Source: Buttiauxella brennerae ATCC 51605
GTDB lineage: Bacteria; Pseudomonadota; Gammaproteobacteria; Enterobacterales; Enterobacteriaceae
Assembly: GCF_001654925.1 (NCBI RefSeq)
Contig: NZ_LXER01000017.1
Coordinates: 434,001-498,000, forward strand
DNA length: 64,000 bases
Reading direction: 5' to 3'
Shown here: one piece after another, positions 17,592-28,541 of the stretch
Position numbering within the stretch: the first letter of the stretch is position 1
How the letters are laid out: each line of letters opens with the position of its first letter
The notes under the pieces: model-generated
What the model was told of the DNA's origin: nothing
Seen by the model: the letters and a program-made list of their open reading frames with translations, nothing else
Databases searched by the model: none
Made by a program: the position numbers and the translations under genes

Positions 17592-19672
17592 TATTTCGCT
17601 CCGATAGTCGCGGTCATACGGATGTTACGGTTTTCTGACAGCTCAAGGCTTGAAAGCACCATTAATTGCGGCAAGCTGCGGCGTAAGAAACGCGCCAGCA
17701 GTGGGCGCAATGCATGGTTAACCAGCAGCACTGGCGGCGCACCCAGCATCTCCTGGCGTTTGAGCGCTTCCTGCGCCTGCTCCAGTAAACGGTCTGCCAG
17801 CCCCGGCTCCAGCCCGCCTCCGCCCTGCAATGCCTGTAACAGTAAGCGTTCCAGCGCCGCATCCAGGCCAATAACCTGCACCTCACCGTTGCCCGGGAAC
17901 CACTGTTGAGTAATAGCCCGCCCCAGTGCCACACGGACAACCGCCGTTAATTCATGCGGATCATTCTGAACGGGTGCATGTTCCGCCAGCGTCTCAAGGA
18001 TGGTGCGCATATCGCGAATCGGAACTTTTTCGGCCAGCAGGTTTTGCAGCACTTTATGTAAGGTGGTTAACGTCACCACACCCGGCACCAGATCTTCGGT
18101 CAGTTTCGGCATTTCCTGCGTTACGCGGTCGAGCAGTTGTTGTGCTTCCTGGCGGCCAAACAATTCTGGGGCAAACTGCCCAATAAGATGGTTCAGGTGC
18201 GTGGCAACTACGGTACTGGCTTCGACCACAGTAAAGCCCTGAATCTGCGCCTGCTCTTTTAGCGCGCTCTCAATCCAGGTCGCCGCCAGACCAAACGCCG
18301 GGTCAATTGTCGCCTCACCTGGCAAGCTGCCTGCCGCAGTGCCAGGGTTAATGGCAAGCCAGCGCCCCGGATACGCATCACCACTGCCAATCTCGACCCC
18401 TTTCATCAGGATACGATAACGTGCAGGTGGCAAATCCATATTGTCGCGAATATGCACCACAGGTGGCAGGAACCCCATATCCTGTGCGAATTTCTTACGA
18501 ATGCTGCGAATACGCCCTAACAGCTCGCCATCTTGCTGGAAATCCACCATCGGGATCAGGCGATAGCCCACTTCCATTCCAAGAGAGTCCTCAAGCTGAA
18601 CATCATTCCAGGTGGCCTCAACCGCCTGCGGATTTTCCTGCGGTTTAACCGGGACCGATGGCGCCGCTGGCGCTTCCATCTGACGGCCTCGCATCCACCA
18701 TGCCAGGCCAAGTAGCCCCGCAGTAAACAGCAGGAAGACAAAGTTTGGCATTCCCGGCACCATGCCGAGCAACCCAAGCACACCGGCACTTAACAGCATC
18801 ACGCGCGGGTTATTGAACAGCTGGGTAACCATCTGCTCGCCGACATCCTGGTCGGTTGCCACACGGGTCACGATAACGCCTGCTGCGGTCGAGATAACCA
18901 GTGCCGGGATCTGCGCAACCAGACCATCACCGATGGTTAAAAGCGTATAGGTTTCTGCGGCCGCACCCACCGCCATATCATGCTGAAGCACACCGACCAA
19001 CAGGCCGCCGACCACGTTAATGACCATGATCATCAGACCGGCGACGGCATCACCACGAACGAATTTGCTGGCACCGTCCATCGAGCCGTAAAAATCAGCT
19101 TCCTGGGTGACTTCTGAACGGCGTTTTTTAGCCTCTTCTTCACCAATCAGCCCGGCGTTAAGATCGGCATCAATAGCCATCTGTTTACCAGGCATCCCGT
19201 CGAGCACAAAGCGCGCGCCGACTTCAGCAATACGCCCGGCACCTTTGGTAATAACCATAAAGTTGATGATAACGAGGATGATAAACACCACGATACCGAT
19301 GGCGAAGTTGCCGCCGACGAGGAAGTGACCGAAAGCTTCAACCACTTTACCCGCAGCCGCACCACCGGTATGGCCATCCATCAAAATGATACGTGTCGAG
19401 GCCACGTTCAGCGCCAGGCGCAGCAACGTGGTAAACAGCAGAATGGTCGGGAAAGCCGCGAACTCGAGAGTTTTCTGGGTGAACATCGCCACCAGCAGAA
19501 CCATGATCGACAGCGCGATATTAAAGGTGAACAGCAAATCCAGTACAAACGCCGGGAGCGGCAGTACCATCATCGACAAGATCATCAAGATCAGTATCGG
19601 TCCGGCAAGAATTTGCCATTGCCCGGATTTCATACTGGCAGGCAGACGCAGTGTTGCGAGCAAATTAGCCAT
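17591..19672 (-). CDS. flhA: Flagellar type III export gate protein FlhA
   Basis: A 693-residue protein with eight membrane helices and a cytoplasmic domain that docks substrate-chaperone complexes. The FHIPEP signature region VKKR-type loop is visible as GLIGEEEAKKRRSEVTQEADFYGSMDGASKFVRGD. The start MANLLATLRL aligns with E. coli FlhA and follows AGAAGGACTCCG, so the in-frame extension is not used. It overlaps the flhB end by 8 bp. Confidence 0.97.
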   Translation of the reverse strand: MANLLATLRLPASMKSGQWQILAGPILILMILSMMVLPLPAFVLDLLFTFNIALSIMVLLVAMFTQKTLEFAAFPTILLFTTLLRLALNVASTRIILMDGHTGGAAAGKVVEAFGHFLVGGNFAIGIVVFIILVIINFMVITKGAGRIAEVGARFVLDGMPGKQMAIDADLNAGLIGEEEAKKRRSEVTQEADFYGSMDGASKFVRGDAVAGLMIMVINVVGGLLVGVLQHDMAVGAAAETYTLLTIGDGLVAQIPALVISTAAGVIVTRVATDQDVGEQMVTQLFNNPRVMLLSAGVLGLLGMVPGMPNFVFLLFTAGLLGLAWWMRGRQMEAPAAPSVPVKPQENPQAVEATWNDVQLEDSLGMEVGYRLIPMVDFQQDGELLGRIRSIRKKFAQDMGFLPPVVHIRDNMDLPPARYRILMKGVEIGSGDAYPGRWLAINPGTAAGSLPGEATIDPAFGLAATWIESALKEQAQIQGFTVVEASTVVATHLNHLIGQFAPELFGRQEAQQLLDRVTQEMPKLTEDLVPGVVTLTTLHKVLQNLLAEKVPIRDMRTILETLAEHAPVQNDPHELTAVVRVALGRAITQQWFPGNGEVQVIGLDAALERLLLQALQGGGGLEPGLADRLLEQAQEALKRQEMLGAPPVLLVNHALRPLLARFLRRSLPQLMVLSSLELSENRNIRMTATIGAK

Positions 19673-20819
19673 CGGAGTCCTTCTCATTTGCAAAGTCCAG
19701 TGCTTCTGGCACTGGAAGATTTTCAGGTTTTTTCGGGATTAACCCGCCAGCGACACGCCAGCGACGAAGTTGCCACACCCACGCCAGCACTTCTGCCACG
19801 GCGGAGTACAACTGCCCAGGAATTTGTTGCCCAATTTCGGCATGGCGATACAACGCACGCGCCAGCGGCGGCGCTTCAAGCATCGGGATGCGGTGTTCGT
19901 TGCCAATTTCACGAATACGCAATGCCACCAGGCCCGCCCCTTTCGCCAGCACTTTCGGCGCGCTCATTTTGTTTTCGTCATATTGCAAAGCGACCGAGTA
20001 ATGCGTCGGGTTGGTGACTATCACATCAGCTTTAGGCACGTCGGCCATCATGCGCCGGCGAGCAACCGCGCGCTGTTGCTGGCGAATACGCCCTTTAACG
20101 TGTGGGTCGCCCTCTTGCTGCTTAAATTCATCGCGAATATCCTGGCGGCTCATACGCAACTTTTTAATGTTGCTGTAAATCTGGAAGAACACGTCAAAGG
20201 CGACCATTGGCGTCAGCCCCAGCACAATCAGCAAGCCGCATACCGCCACCATATTCAGCGCGTGACCTAATGCCGCCAGGGGGGGCTCGCTCATCAGCCG
20301 CATCATCTCCGGCCATTTATGAAGCAGATACCAGGCCGTTACGCTACCGACCAGCAGTGCTTTGAGAATTGCTTTCAGTAGTTCAGAACCAGCCTGAGCG
20401 GAAAACATGCGCCCTAACCCGGCAATCGGGTTCATTTTGCTGAACTTAAACTGGATTGATTTACCGCTAAACAGCAGGCCACCCAACATCATGGGTGCGG
20501 CAATCGCCACAATCACCAACCCAAAAATCAACGGCAGTAACGCCCAAACGGCCTGTTTAATCAGCAGGCTAATTTGGCTGACGATAAGATTGGGGTCGTT
20601 AATGATGCTGTGATCAAAGTGCAACCCCGCAGACAACATGGCCGCCAGCTGCCGCGCCAGTGGCTCACCGCCAAGCCAGATGATGCTAATTCCCACCAGC
20701 AACATCAGTAATGAGGTTAATTCACGCGATCGGGGGATCTGCCCATCTTCTCGCGCTTTTTCAAGTCGGTGGGGTGTGGGGGCTTCTGTTTTGTCGTCGT
20801 CGCTTTCTTCTGACACGCC
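19665..20819 (-). CDS. flhB: Flagellar export switch protein FlhB
   Basis: A 384-residue membrane protein of the flagellar export gate that switches substrate class after autocleavage in the NPTH loop, seen here as VTNPTHYSVALQY. The N-terminus SEESDDDKTEAPTPHRLEKARE is typical. The GTG start (VSEESDDD) matches the E. coli gene; a longer hydrophobic extension in frame is not part of the family. It is the first gene of flhBAE. In E. coli cheZ lies just upstream; here a fimbrial operon intervenes. Confidence 0.95.
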   Translation of the reverse strand, partial: GVSEESDDDKTEAPTPHRLEKAREDGQIPRSRELTSLLMLLVGISIIWLGGEPLARQLAAMLSAGLHFDHSIINDPNLIVSQISLLIKQAVWALLPLIFGLVIVAIAAPMMLGGLLFSGKSIQFKFSKMNPIAGLGRMFSAQAGSELLKAILKALLVGSVTAWYLLHKWPEMMRLMSEPPLAALGHALNMVAVCGLLIVLGLTPMVAFDVFFQIYSNIKKLRMSRQDIRDEFKQQEGDPHVKGRIRQQQRAVARRRMMADVPKADVIVTNPTHYSVALQYDENKMSAPKVLAKGAGLVALRIREIGNEHRIPMLEAPPLARALYRHAEIGQQIPGQLYSAVAEVLAWVWQLRRWRVAGGLIPKKPENLPVPEALDFANEKDSDG

Positions 20820-21277
20820 TGCTTCATCATACAGATATACGTTTAGCAATATGATGCCAGAGCAGGTTACTGCCAATGGGCAGATAAACACACTTTCTCG
20901 CAGCCTGTTAGGCTGTTTGATGCTTTAACGCAAAATTAGTGAGCATTATTCACTAATTTTTCATTTGTAATTATTTAAAATCACCACTTGCACACTGATC
21001 ATTTAATAATCAAACAATGAATAATTGATCACTTTAGCAGCAACAACAAAGAAATACATTCACGCCAAGGATCATTTATTTGAAAACATATTAATACATA
21101 TATAGATAAAATCCGAAATCGGATTATTTACAAATTGCAAAGAAATAAAATTCACACACAAAAGAATAGATTTCGAATATACTTGCCACACCTTTCGGAC
21201 GACACGTAATATAATTAACGATACTACTAGGTACGCTTATATATACGTTATGTTCTATCACTATGGAGAATAATATA
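20820..21277. promoter_or_regulatory. AT-rich divergent region between flhB and the fimbrial operon
   Basis: About 460 bp, much richer in A/T than the flagellar genes, holding the leftward flhB and rightward fimbrial promoters. A TATAAT hexamer at 21210-21215 is a candidate -10 for the fimbrial operon, without a well-spaced -35. Several TGATCA and TTAATA tracts and a short palindrome (AATCCGA-AA-TCGGATT, 21110-21125) occur. Such AT-rich leaders often bind H-NS; this is inference. Confidence 0.5.
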
Positions 21278-21844
21278 TTGAAAAGGAAACTGTTTGCTGT
21301 CTTTATGGCACTAGCTTCCACCACTGCTTTTGCCGCAGAAGACAATGCTGGTAAAATTCATTTTACCGGTGAAATCATTGAACCAAGCTGTGTAATTGTA
21401 GGTGATGACGGAACGGATTACTCCGTACCACTTGGAACTTTCCCTACATCACTGTTTGCTACAGTAGGGCAAGAATCAGACCTCGTACCCGTTACTGTTA
21501 CTCTTAAAGACTGCCCGATTGCCAGCGATGGTCTTCCTCAAATTCAATTAAGCTTTAACGGCCCAACAACTCTTACGGGCTCTGCTACGTTACTAGACGT
21601 CAGCAAAGTGACAACAACAGGCACCACCGCTGCTACCGGGATTGGTATTGTCCTTACTGAAGATGTTCCCGATTCAGTTCCTATTAAATTTGATGGTTCT
21701 GATGGACAGGTTTTTGTTAAATTGTCTACGAAAGCAGCCGACACTATAAGCACAACGTTAAATGCTCGCTATAAATCATTTGCGGAAACTGTTACTGCAG
21801 GCCCGGCTGACGCAGACCTGACGGTTAATATTCTTTATCGTTAA
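21278..21844 (+). CDS. Fimbrial major subunit (chaperone-usher pilin)
   Basis: A pilin of about 188 residues: signal peptide KRKLFAVFMALASTTAFA, then a mature domain with the paired cysteines (EPSCVIV and KDCPIA) and a C-terminal donor-strand-type end DADLTVNILYR. The TTG start is chosen because GGAGAA sits 8 nt upstream; an ATG five codons earlier (21263) has no ribosome binding site. It is the first gene of a pilin-chaperone-usher-adhesin operon and is followed by a strong hairpin. The exact fimbrial type was not identified. Confidence 0.85.
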   Translation: MKRKLFAVFMALASTTAFAAEDNAGKIHFTGEIIEPSCVIVGDDGTDYSVPLGTFPTSLFATVGQESDLVPVTVTLKDCPIASDGLPQIQLSFNGPTTLTGSATLLDVSKVTTTGTTAATGIGIVLTEDVPDSVPIKFDGSDGQVFVKLSTKAADTISTTLNARYKSFAETVTAGPADADLTVNILYR

Positions 21845-21904
21845 TTATTTATTTTTAATACAACCAGTGATTAGCCATGCTGTTAATTACACGTTGTTGT
21901 ATCT

Positions 21905-21943
21905 AACATGATAAACCCAAATTTCTATTGGGTTTATCATGTT
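21905..21943 (+). terminator. Intra-operon hairpin after the pilin gene
   Basis: A perfect 16-bp stem AACATGATAAACCCAA / TTGGGTTTATCATGTT with a 7-nt loop, between pilin and chaperone. It could act as a partial terminator or 3' stabiliser that keeps pilin mRNA in excess over downstream genes, as in other fimbrial operons. Confidence 0.75.
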
Positions 21944-21979
21944 TAACGAATTTCACTTTGTTTTATAAAGGGCACATTC

Positions 21980-22675
21980 ATGCGTATTTCTCTGCTGACG
22001 GTCTTTTTTATGACTTTCACTTTTCCCTTTTGTTCTCATTCGGCAGGGGTTCAGGTTGGACGTACGCGTATTATTTATGATGCCAGCAAAAAAGAGGTGG
22101 CTTTGCCGCTCACCAATAAAGAGAAAGATCTGCCATGGCTCATTCAGTCATGGACCGATATCGGTGATGGTAAAACTCGTGGGCCGTTTATTATCACACC
22201 ACCTCTTTTCAGGCTGGATGCACAAAAAGAGCAAAACCTGCGTATTACCTGGTCAGGCCAGGCATTGCCGACAGATCATGAATCTTTATTCTATATGAAT
22301 GTACGCACAATCCCCGCCATGGGAAAAGACGAGGATGATAAAAATGTCCTGCGGCTTATTTATAAGACGCGGCTGAAATTATTCTGGCGGCCTAAAGGGT
22401 TGCATGGCACGCCTGTTGATACATGTAAAAACCTTCGTTTTATCAATGATAAAAATCATTTGCTTGTAACCAATGATGGTGACTTTTACAGCGTTTTCGA
22501 TAGCCTGAAAGTGGGGAACACATCTTTGACAAAGGCTGAGTTGGTCGCACCGAAAGCAACCGTGCAATTTGCTCTTCCAACTGCGATAACCAGTTCGAAA
22601 GTGTCCTGGCGCTGTATTACTGATTATGGCAATGCGACAGAAGAATTTACATCGGGAATGAAAGATGGTGCTTAA
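21980..22675 (+). CDS. Periplasmic fimbrial chaperone (PapD family)
   Basis: A 231-residue protein with a signal peptide (to about residue 22) and two Ig-like domains. The conserved pilin-anchoring pair is visible: Arg in VGRTRIIYDA and Lys in IYKTRLKLFWRP. FYMNVRTIPA is the usual G1-adjacent block. It caps pilin subunits before delivery to the usher. Its stop overlaps the usher start (TAATG). AAAGGGCACATTC precedes the ATG. Confidence 0.92.
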   Translation: MRISLLTVFFMTFTFPFCSHSAGVQVGRTRIIYDASKKEVALPLTNKEKDLPWLIQSWTDIGDGKTRGPFIITPPLFRLDAQKEQNLRITWSGQALPTDHESLFYMNVRTIPAMGKDEDDKNVLRLIYKTRLKLFWRPKGLHGTPVDTCKNLRFINDKNHLLVTNDGDFYSVFDSLKVGNTSLTKAELVAPKATVQFALPTAITSSKVSWRCITDYGNATEEFTSGMKDGA

Positions 22676-25230
22676 TGGCTGCTAATCAATTACGCCTGCG
22701 CATTTCTCGATATCTAAAATTATCTCATCCCTTGCTGCAGGGGTTGAGCGGTTTACTTCTCGTTGCAGCCAGTAACACCAATGCCCGAGAGTTTTATTTT
22801 GCGCCTTCAACACTAGAAGGTGATGGTTTATCACATCAGGATATTGATCTGTCTTTGTTTTCCAAAGAAAACGGGCAGTTACCTGGCACATACAAGACTA
22901 AGATACTAATTAATAATCAATTTTCTGATGATGAATCCATCACATATATCAATAATAAAAGCGGTGCACTATTACCGCAGTTGACACCCAAGCAACTCCG
23001 GCAATGGGGTGTCCGCGTTGACGCCTACCCTGAACTAGCAAAGCTCTCTGCTACTGAGGCGTTGCCAGAAGCTATAGGCGACTACATTCCTTTTGCCTCA
23101 GCAACTTTCGATTTTAATGCGATGGAATTACGCATCAGCATGCCTCAAGCGGCAATCGACACTCATCGTAATGATAGTATCGATCCTTCACGTTGGAACG
23201 ATGGTGTTCCAGCCGCTTTTGCCGATTATTCATTCTCCGGGTCACAGCGCGAAGACACAGATAAAACGAGTAGCAGCAGCCAGTATCTTAACCTACAAAG
23301 CGGTGCCAATCTTGGCGGCTGGCGCCTGCGTAACTATTCAACCTGGAGCCAATCGGATAGTACTCAGTCCTGGCAAACGATTAACTCCTGGCTACAACAT
23401 GATATCGCGCTTTTAAAAGCACAGTTTATTGCCGGTGAAAATAGCACCCGTGGTGAAGTTTTTGACAGTCTGCAATTCCGAGGTGTCAATATTGCATCCG
23501 ACGATCAAATGCTTCCCTATAGCCAACGGGGTTTTGCTCCAATCATTCGCGGCGTCGCCAGTTCTAATGCTGAAGTCTCGGTGCGACAAAATGGCTATGT
23601 TATCTATCAGGCAAACGTTGCACCGGGTGCTTTTGAGATTACCGACCTTTTCTCCACAACCAACAGTGCGGATTTAGAGGTCACTATCAAGGAATCCGAT
23701 GGTACCGAGCATCATTTCACGCAGCCATACTCCAGCGTTGCAATTATGCAACGGCCAGGGAATGTTCGCTACGAAATGACTGTCGCTCGTTATAGGGCAG
23801 ATGATAATCATGCGTCTAATGAACCGCTTTTCGCCCAAGGCAGCGTCATTTATGGTCTTAATAATTACCTGACTTTTTTTGGCGGCATAACATCAGCAAC
23901 CAACTATCAGGCACTTAATAGTGGCACAGGTGTTGTTCTTGGAGATTTCGGTTCGATTTCGACAGATTTAACATGGGCTCGCGCGAATCTGGATAATAAT
24001 GAACAGCATGATGGACAGTCCTGGCGGTTGACATACACCAACAAAATAGAGGCAACAGATACCAACTTTACACTGGCGAGTTATCGATACTCCACGAGTG
24101 GTTATTACACTTTTGCCGATGCTAATGAAAAATATGATGCTGAAGACAGTGGATGGTCATTTAACTATAACAAACGCAGCAGGCTGCAGCTTAACCTCAA
24201 TCAAAATGTATTTGATAGCAACTTGTACATTTCGGGCTACCAGCAAGATTACTGGAAAACCGACCATACAGAACGAAGCATGTCATCGGGTATCAGTAGA
24301 GTCATAGGTGGCATCAGCGTCAATCTTACCTATACCTACAGTAAAACCGACGATGAAAAAAGCGATCAGATGATGTCGTTAGCTTTTAGCGTACCTCTAT
24401 CCCAATGGCTCCCTAAAAGCTGGGCCAGTTACAGTCTCAATACGAGTAAACAAGGTTATACCAGCCAAAATATTGGGCTTAATGGCACACTTCTGGACGA
24501 TGACCGGTTAAGTTACTCGCTGCACCAAAGCCATACAAATCATGATGGTCAGGATAACAGTAGCGTTTATGGTAGCTACCGTTCGCAGTATGCCAATCTC
24601 AACGCAGGTTACTACCTTAGTTCTGACAAATCACAACAATTGACATATGGGATAAGCGGAGCTGTGGTAGCTCATCCGGCAGGCGTTACGCTTTCTCAAC
24701 CGTTAGGCGATCAATTCGCCATCGTCAGTGCTAAAGGTGCATCAGGCGTACGTTTTACCAATCATCGTGGCGTTCAGACCGATTATTTTGGCAACGCAAT
24801 CATCCCTTCACTTACACCATATCAGGAAAATGATATTCGTATCGACACCACAAGTCTGCCAGATGATGTGGATACAGATGAAACGACAATGACCGTTGTT
24901 CCAAGCCGCAGGGCGGCAGTCAGCACGCAATTTACTGCGCATGTTGGCTACCGGGCATTGATCTCTCTCACCCGGCCTGATGGTCGAATCATTCCATTTG
25001 GCGCAATTGCCAGTGTCGACGGATTAGCACAGAGTGGAATTGTCGACGATCAAGGTGTGCTTTACCTTGCAGGCATTGGAGAAAATACCTCCTTAACAGT
25101 GAAGTGGGGTAATTCTGCTCAACAGAGCTGTCACACAAATATTGAGCTATCTACTCCCACCGAATCTGTTCCCGGCGGCATTATCCAGACCAGCGCAATC
25201 TGCAAGCAAGAGGTAAATCATGCAGGATAA
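22675..25230 (+). CDS. Outer-membrane fimbrial usher
   Basis: An 851-residue usher. Order: signal region, N-terminal chaperone-binding domain (EFYFAPSTLEGDGLSHQDIDLSLF), 24-strand barrel with plug (FAPIIRGVASSNAEVSVRQNG and PGAFEITDLFSTTNSADLEVTIKESDG) and C-terminal domains ending with paired Cys (QQSCHTNIEL and SAICKQ). It translocates and assembles the fimbrial fibre. It overlaps the next gene by 11 bp. Confidence 0.95.
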   Translation: MAANQLRLRISRYLKLSHPLLQGLSGLLLVAASNTNAREFYFAPSTLEGDGLSHQDIDLSLFSKENGQLPGTYKTKILINNQFSDDESITYINNKSGALLPQLTPKQLRQWGVRVDAYPELAKLSATEALPEAIGDYIPFASATFDFNAMELRISMPQAAIDTHRNDSIDPSRWNDGVPAAFADYSFSGSQREDTDKTSSSSQYLNLQSGANLGGWRLRNYSTWSQSDSTQSWQTINSWLQHDIALLKAQFIAGENSTRGEVFDSLQFRGVNIASDDQMLPYSQRGFAPIIRGVASSNAEVSVRQNGYVIYQANVAPGAFEITDLFSTTNSADLEVTIKESDGTEHHFTQPYSSVAIMQRPGNVRYEMTVARYRADDNHASNEPLFAQGSVIYGLNNYLTFFGGITSATNYQALNSGTGVVLGDFGSISTDLTWARANLDNNEQHDGQSWRLTYTNKIEATDTNFTLASYRYSTSGYYTFADANEKYDAEDSGWSFNYNKRSRLQLNLNQNVFDSNLYISGYQQDYWKTDHTERSMSSGISRVIGGISVNLTYTYSKTDDEKSDQMMSLAFSVPLSQWLPKSWASYSLNTSKQGYTSQNIGLNGTLLDDDRLSYSLHQSHTNHDGQDNSSVYGSYRSQYANLNAGYYLSSDKSQQLTYGISGAVVAHPAGVTLSQPLGDQFAIVSAKGASGVRFTNHRGVQTDYFGNAIIPSLTPYQENDIRIDTTSLPDDVDTDETTMTVVPSRRAAVSTQFTAHVGYRALISLTRPDGRIIPFGAIASVDGLAQSGIVDDQGVLYLAGIGENTSLTVKWGNSAQQSCHTNIELSTPTESVPGGIIQTSAICKQEVNHAG

Positions 25231-26392
25231 ACAACCTACAAGCTTCTTACACATTACGTTGCTTAAATTATTACTTATGCTAGCCCTCCAGGTTTCGCCA
25301 GTCACCGTTCAAGCGGCAACTACAGTGTTGCATGATTGTTTCTCTGCACCCGAAACTTACAACATCCATATCGATTCAGAGATTCCTGCGGGTGATAATA
25401 GAGATGGGAATGAAGTCAATGTTGACAGCCATCTTGTGGGTGAAGGGTCATCAATGATTGCCAATTGCACTTGCCCAAAGAATCTCTATTCAACCAGCAT
25501 CGTTTATGAAATAACCGCCGCCGGAAGTCCATTGCCAACTGGCACCAACGGTTATGGCTATCTGACAGACCATCTTGACGTTGGTCTTATAGGTTACTCT
25601 GACGCAATAAATTCGCCAGATGGTAGTAACCTGACGTTTATCAGTATTAATACTTATCCCACACCATTATCTGGGATGTCGAAAGCTAATGAGGGTGTGA
25701 TAAAACCCACTGAAGGAACTAGTGATGTTTGCAGTGCCGCGACTCGACCTTCTGATGTAAGCAGCTCTAAACGTGCATTTAAATGGAATGTTATCGGCTT
25801 AACTCTGTATGTAAAAAAAGCATTTCTGGGTGAAGAACTCATCCCCTCAACGGTGGTTGTCCAAAACTATTCCTGCCTCTCATTTGGTAGTTACTGCACC
25901 ATCAATGATGTACAACAGGTTTCAAACATCCGTGTGGAAGGTAGAATCAGCGCCCCGCTCAGTTGTACGATAAACGCAGGGAGCACCATAGAAGTTGAAC
26001 TGGGAAATATCGTCTCCTCACAGTTTGTTACGCAAGGCCAACCGCCAGCGAGCTATACACTTAAAGATGTCGATATCTCTTATCATTGCGACGACCCGGC
26101 AGCTGGCGATTCTGGCAAAATCAAATTTAGCCTCAGCGCAGACCAGGGGGTTGCTCCGGGCAGCAACAATCTCATCGCTAAGATGCTCGATCGAGATGAC
26201 ATTGGTGTGCGTATGTTTGATCAAAACGACAATGATGTCGTTCTCGACGGTTCTCTTGACCTGCCGGTTACGCTTGACACTGAAGGTAATGGTAAAATAA
26301 GTATGAAAGCGGCGCCTGTCAGCATTACGTCAAAAAGGCCGAAGGCAGGGAAATTTGAAGGAAACGTGACCGTGAAAATGGAACTTCGCTGA
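25220..26392 (+). CDS. Fimbrial tip adhesin (two-domain)
   Basis: A 390-residue protein with a signal peptide (cleavage near VQAATT). The N-terminal domain of about 200 residues is rich in Cys and polar residues (ANCTCPKN). The C-terminal pilin domain runs from about 230 (EGRISAPLSCTINAG) to FEGNVTVKMELR, the usual donor-strand-accepting end. The layout is that of a lectin-type tip adhesin; the receptor is unknown. AAGAGGTAAATC lies before the ATG inside the usher gene. It is the last gene of the operon. Confidence 0.8.
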   Translation: MQDKQPTSFLHITLLKLLLMLALQVSPVTVQAATTVLHDCFSAPETYNIHIDSEIPAGDNRDGNEVNVDSHLVGEGSSMIANCTCPKNLYSTSIVYEITAAGSPLPTGTNGYGYLTDHLDVGLIGYSDAINSPDGSNLTFISINTYPTPLSGMSKANEGVIKPTEGTSDVCSAATRPSDVSSSKRAFKWNVIGLTLYVKKAFLGEELIPSTVVVQNYSCLSFGSYCTINDVQQVSNIRVEGRISAPLSCTINAGSTIEVELGNIVSSQFVTQGQPPASYTLKDVDISYHCDDPAAGDSGKIKFSLSADQGVAPGSNNLIAKMLDRDDIGVRMFDQNDNDVVLDGSLDLPVTLDTEGNGKISMKAAPVSITSKRPKAGKFEGNVTVKMELR

Positions 26393-26395
26393 AAC

Positions 26396-26423
26396 TTGCC
26401 GTCCTGCATACGCTGGACGGCAA
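26396..26423. terminator. Shared terminator, fimbrial operon / cheZ
   Basis: TTGCCGTCC / GGACGGCAA, a perfect 9-bp stem with a 10-nt loop, between the convergent adhesin and cheZ genes. Confidence 0.75.
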
Positions 26424-26429
26424 TCGTAA

Positions 26430-27074
26430 TTAAAACCCTAAACTATCCAGCAAATCATCAACCTGGTCCTGACTTGCGACGACACCAGCGGCTGTCGCAT
26501 TCATTTGCGGGCCATTAAGCAGGCTGTCTGCCGGGCGTTTAGCGCGAGCATCCAGTTCTGGCATGTTTTCCATTAACACCATCAACAGCTGGCGTTCAAT
26601 TTCCTGAATCACATCCATCATGCGCTTGATGACCTGACCGGTTAAATCCTGGAAGTCTTGCGCCATCATGATTTCCAGCAGTTGGGCATTGGTAAAACTG
26701 GTGTGGCTCGGTACGCCTGACAGATAACTGCGTGTATCGGTCACCAGTTCTTTTGCATCACCTAACTCAATCGGGTTTTCAAACCAGGCATCCCAACGGC
26801 CATTGAGTGCTTTGGCTTCGGTTTCCAGTTTGTTCTGGTGAGGCTGAGCCAGCTCCACACAGTTTAATGCGCGCTCAGCGGCTTGCGCGGTCATCTGCAC
26901 CACGTAATCCAGGCGATCGCGAGCATCGGGAATAGCTTCCGCGGCTTCGGCTATCGCCTGGTCAAGCCCCAGCTCGCGCAAGCTGTCGCGCAGCATACGG
27001 GTCAGGCTGCCTATCCGAACGATAATATCGCCGGTTGAATGTAACTCTGTCGCGGGATTCGTAGATGAGTGCAT
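26430..27074 (-). CDS. cheZ: Chemotaxis phosphatase CheZ
   Basis: A 214-residue protein, the E. coli length, that dephosphorylates CheY-P. The catalytic Gln is in [14 protein letters not shown]. The C-terminal CheY-docking helix is [12 protein letters not shown] proline-rich linker is reduced to the [15 protein letters not shown] region. It lies 10 bp after cheY and is the last chemotaxis gene before the inserted fimbrial operon. Confidence 0.97.
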   Translation of the reverse strand: MHSSTNPATELHSTGDIIVRIGSLTRMLRDSLRELGLDQAIAEAAEAIPDARDRLDYVVQMTAQAAERALNCVELAQPHQNKLETEAKALNGRWDAWFENPIELGDAKELVTDTRSYLSGVPSHTSFTNAQLLEIMMAQDFQDLTGQVIKRMMDVIQEIERQLLMVLMENMPELDARAKRPADSLLNGPQMNATAAGVVASQDQVDDLLDSLGF

Positions 27075-27084
27075 GTGCCTCTCC

Positions 27085-27474
<390 letters not shown>

Positions 27475-27491
27475 TTATTGGGTTCCTTCTG

Positions 27492-28541
27492 TTAAATACG
27501 TATTGCCTGTCCGGCACTAATTTTTATCAACATTTGTTGACTGATTTCGCTTAAATCGACCACTTCGCTAACGCCACCACTGTTAATGGCTTCACGCGGC
27601 ATGCCGAACACCACACAACTTGCTTCGTTCTGGGCGATAGTCCATGCCCCGGCTTTATGCATTGCCAGCATCCCGGCGGCGCCGTCATTCCCCATTCCGG
27701 TGAGGATCACGCCGACGGCATTTCGCCCGGCGAACTTCGCAACGGAATGGAACAGCACATCCACGGCCGGGCGATGCCGGTTCACGGGCGGGCCGTCATG
27801 AATCTTGATTTGGTAGTTCGCCCCACTACGGGCAAGCTCCATATGTTTATCGCCAGGGGCGATATACGCATGCCCCGGCAATACACGCTCACCGTCTTCG
27901 GCCTCTTTCACCGCAATCTGGCATAACTTGTTAAGCCGGTCGGCGAACGAACGCGTAAAACCTGGCGGCATATGTTGAGTGATTAATACCGCCGGGCTTG
28001 AAAGCGGCAGCGGCTGCAACACATGGCGAATGGCTTCAGTGCCACCGGTTGACGCACCAATTGCTATCAATTTTTCTGAACTGAGCAACGGCCCGGCTTT
28101 AATCGCCGTGGGCGCTGCAACGGGCGCGCGAGCCGCCAGTTTTGCCTTTGCCGCCGTGCGCACCTTTTCCGCGATAGTTTCGCTGTAGGCCAGCATCCCT
28201 TCGCGTATTCCCAGTTGCGGTTTAGTGACAAAATCAATCGCGCCCAGCTCAAGGGCCCGTAATGTCACTTCCGAACCTTTCCCGGTAAGCGATGAAACCA
28301 TCACCACCGGCATTGGGCGCAGACGCATCAACTTTTCGAGAAAATCCAGGCCGTCCATGCGCGGCATTTCGACATCCAGCGTCAGCACGTCAGGGTTGAA
28401 TTTCTTGATCAAATCACGCGCCACCAGCGGATCGGGTGCGGTTGCCACCATTTCCATGTCGTCGTGGCTGTTGACTATTTCTGTCATGATCTGGCGCATC
28501 AGGGCGGAATCATCAACGCAAAGCACCGTTATTTTTGTCAT
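27492..28541 (-). CDS. cheB: Chemoreceptor glutamate methylesterase/deamidase CheB
   Basis: A 349-residue protein: receiver domain with Asp56 in [12 protein letters not shown], a linker, and the esterase domain with the Ser nucleophile in [11 protein letters not shown], His in [10 protein letters not shown] and Asp in GMGNDGAAG. It removes receptor methyl groups to adapt signalling. It overlaps cheR by 4 bp. Confidence 0.98.
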   Translation of the reverse strand: MTKITVLCVDDSALMRQIMTEIVNSHDDMEMVATAPDPLVARDLIKKFNPDVLTLDVEMPRMDGLDFLEKLMRLRPMPVVMVSSLTGKGSEVTLRALELGAIDFVTKPQLGIREGMLAYSETIAEKVRTAAKAKLAARAPVAAPTAIKAGPLLSSEKLIAIGASTGGTEAIRHVLQPLPLSSPAVLITQHMPPGFTRSFADRLNKLCQIAVKEAEDGERVLPGHAYIAPGDKHMELARSGANYQIKIHDGPPVNRHRPAVDVLFHSVAKFAGRNAVGVILTGMGNDGAAGMLAMHKAGAWTIAQNEASCVVFGMPREAINSGGVSEVVDLSEISQQMLIKISAGQAIRI

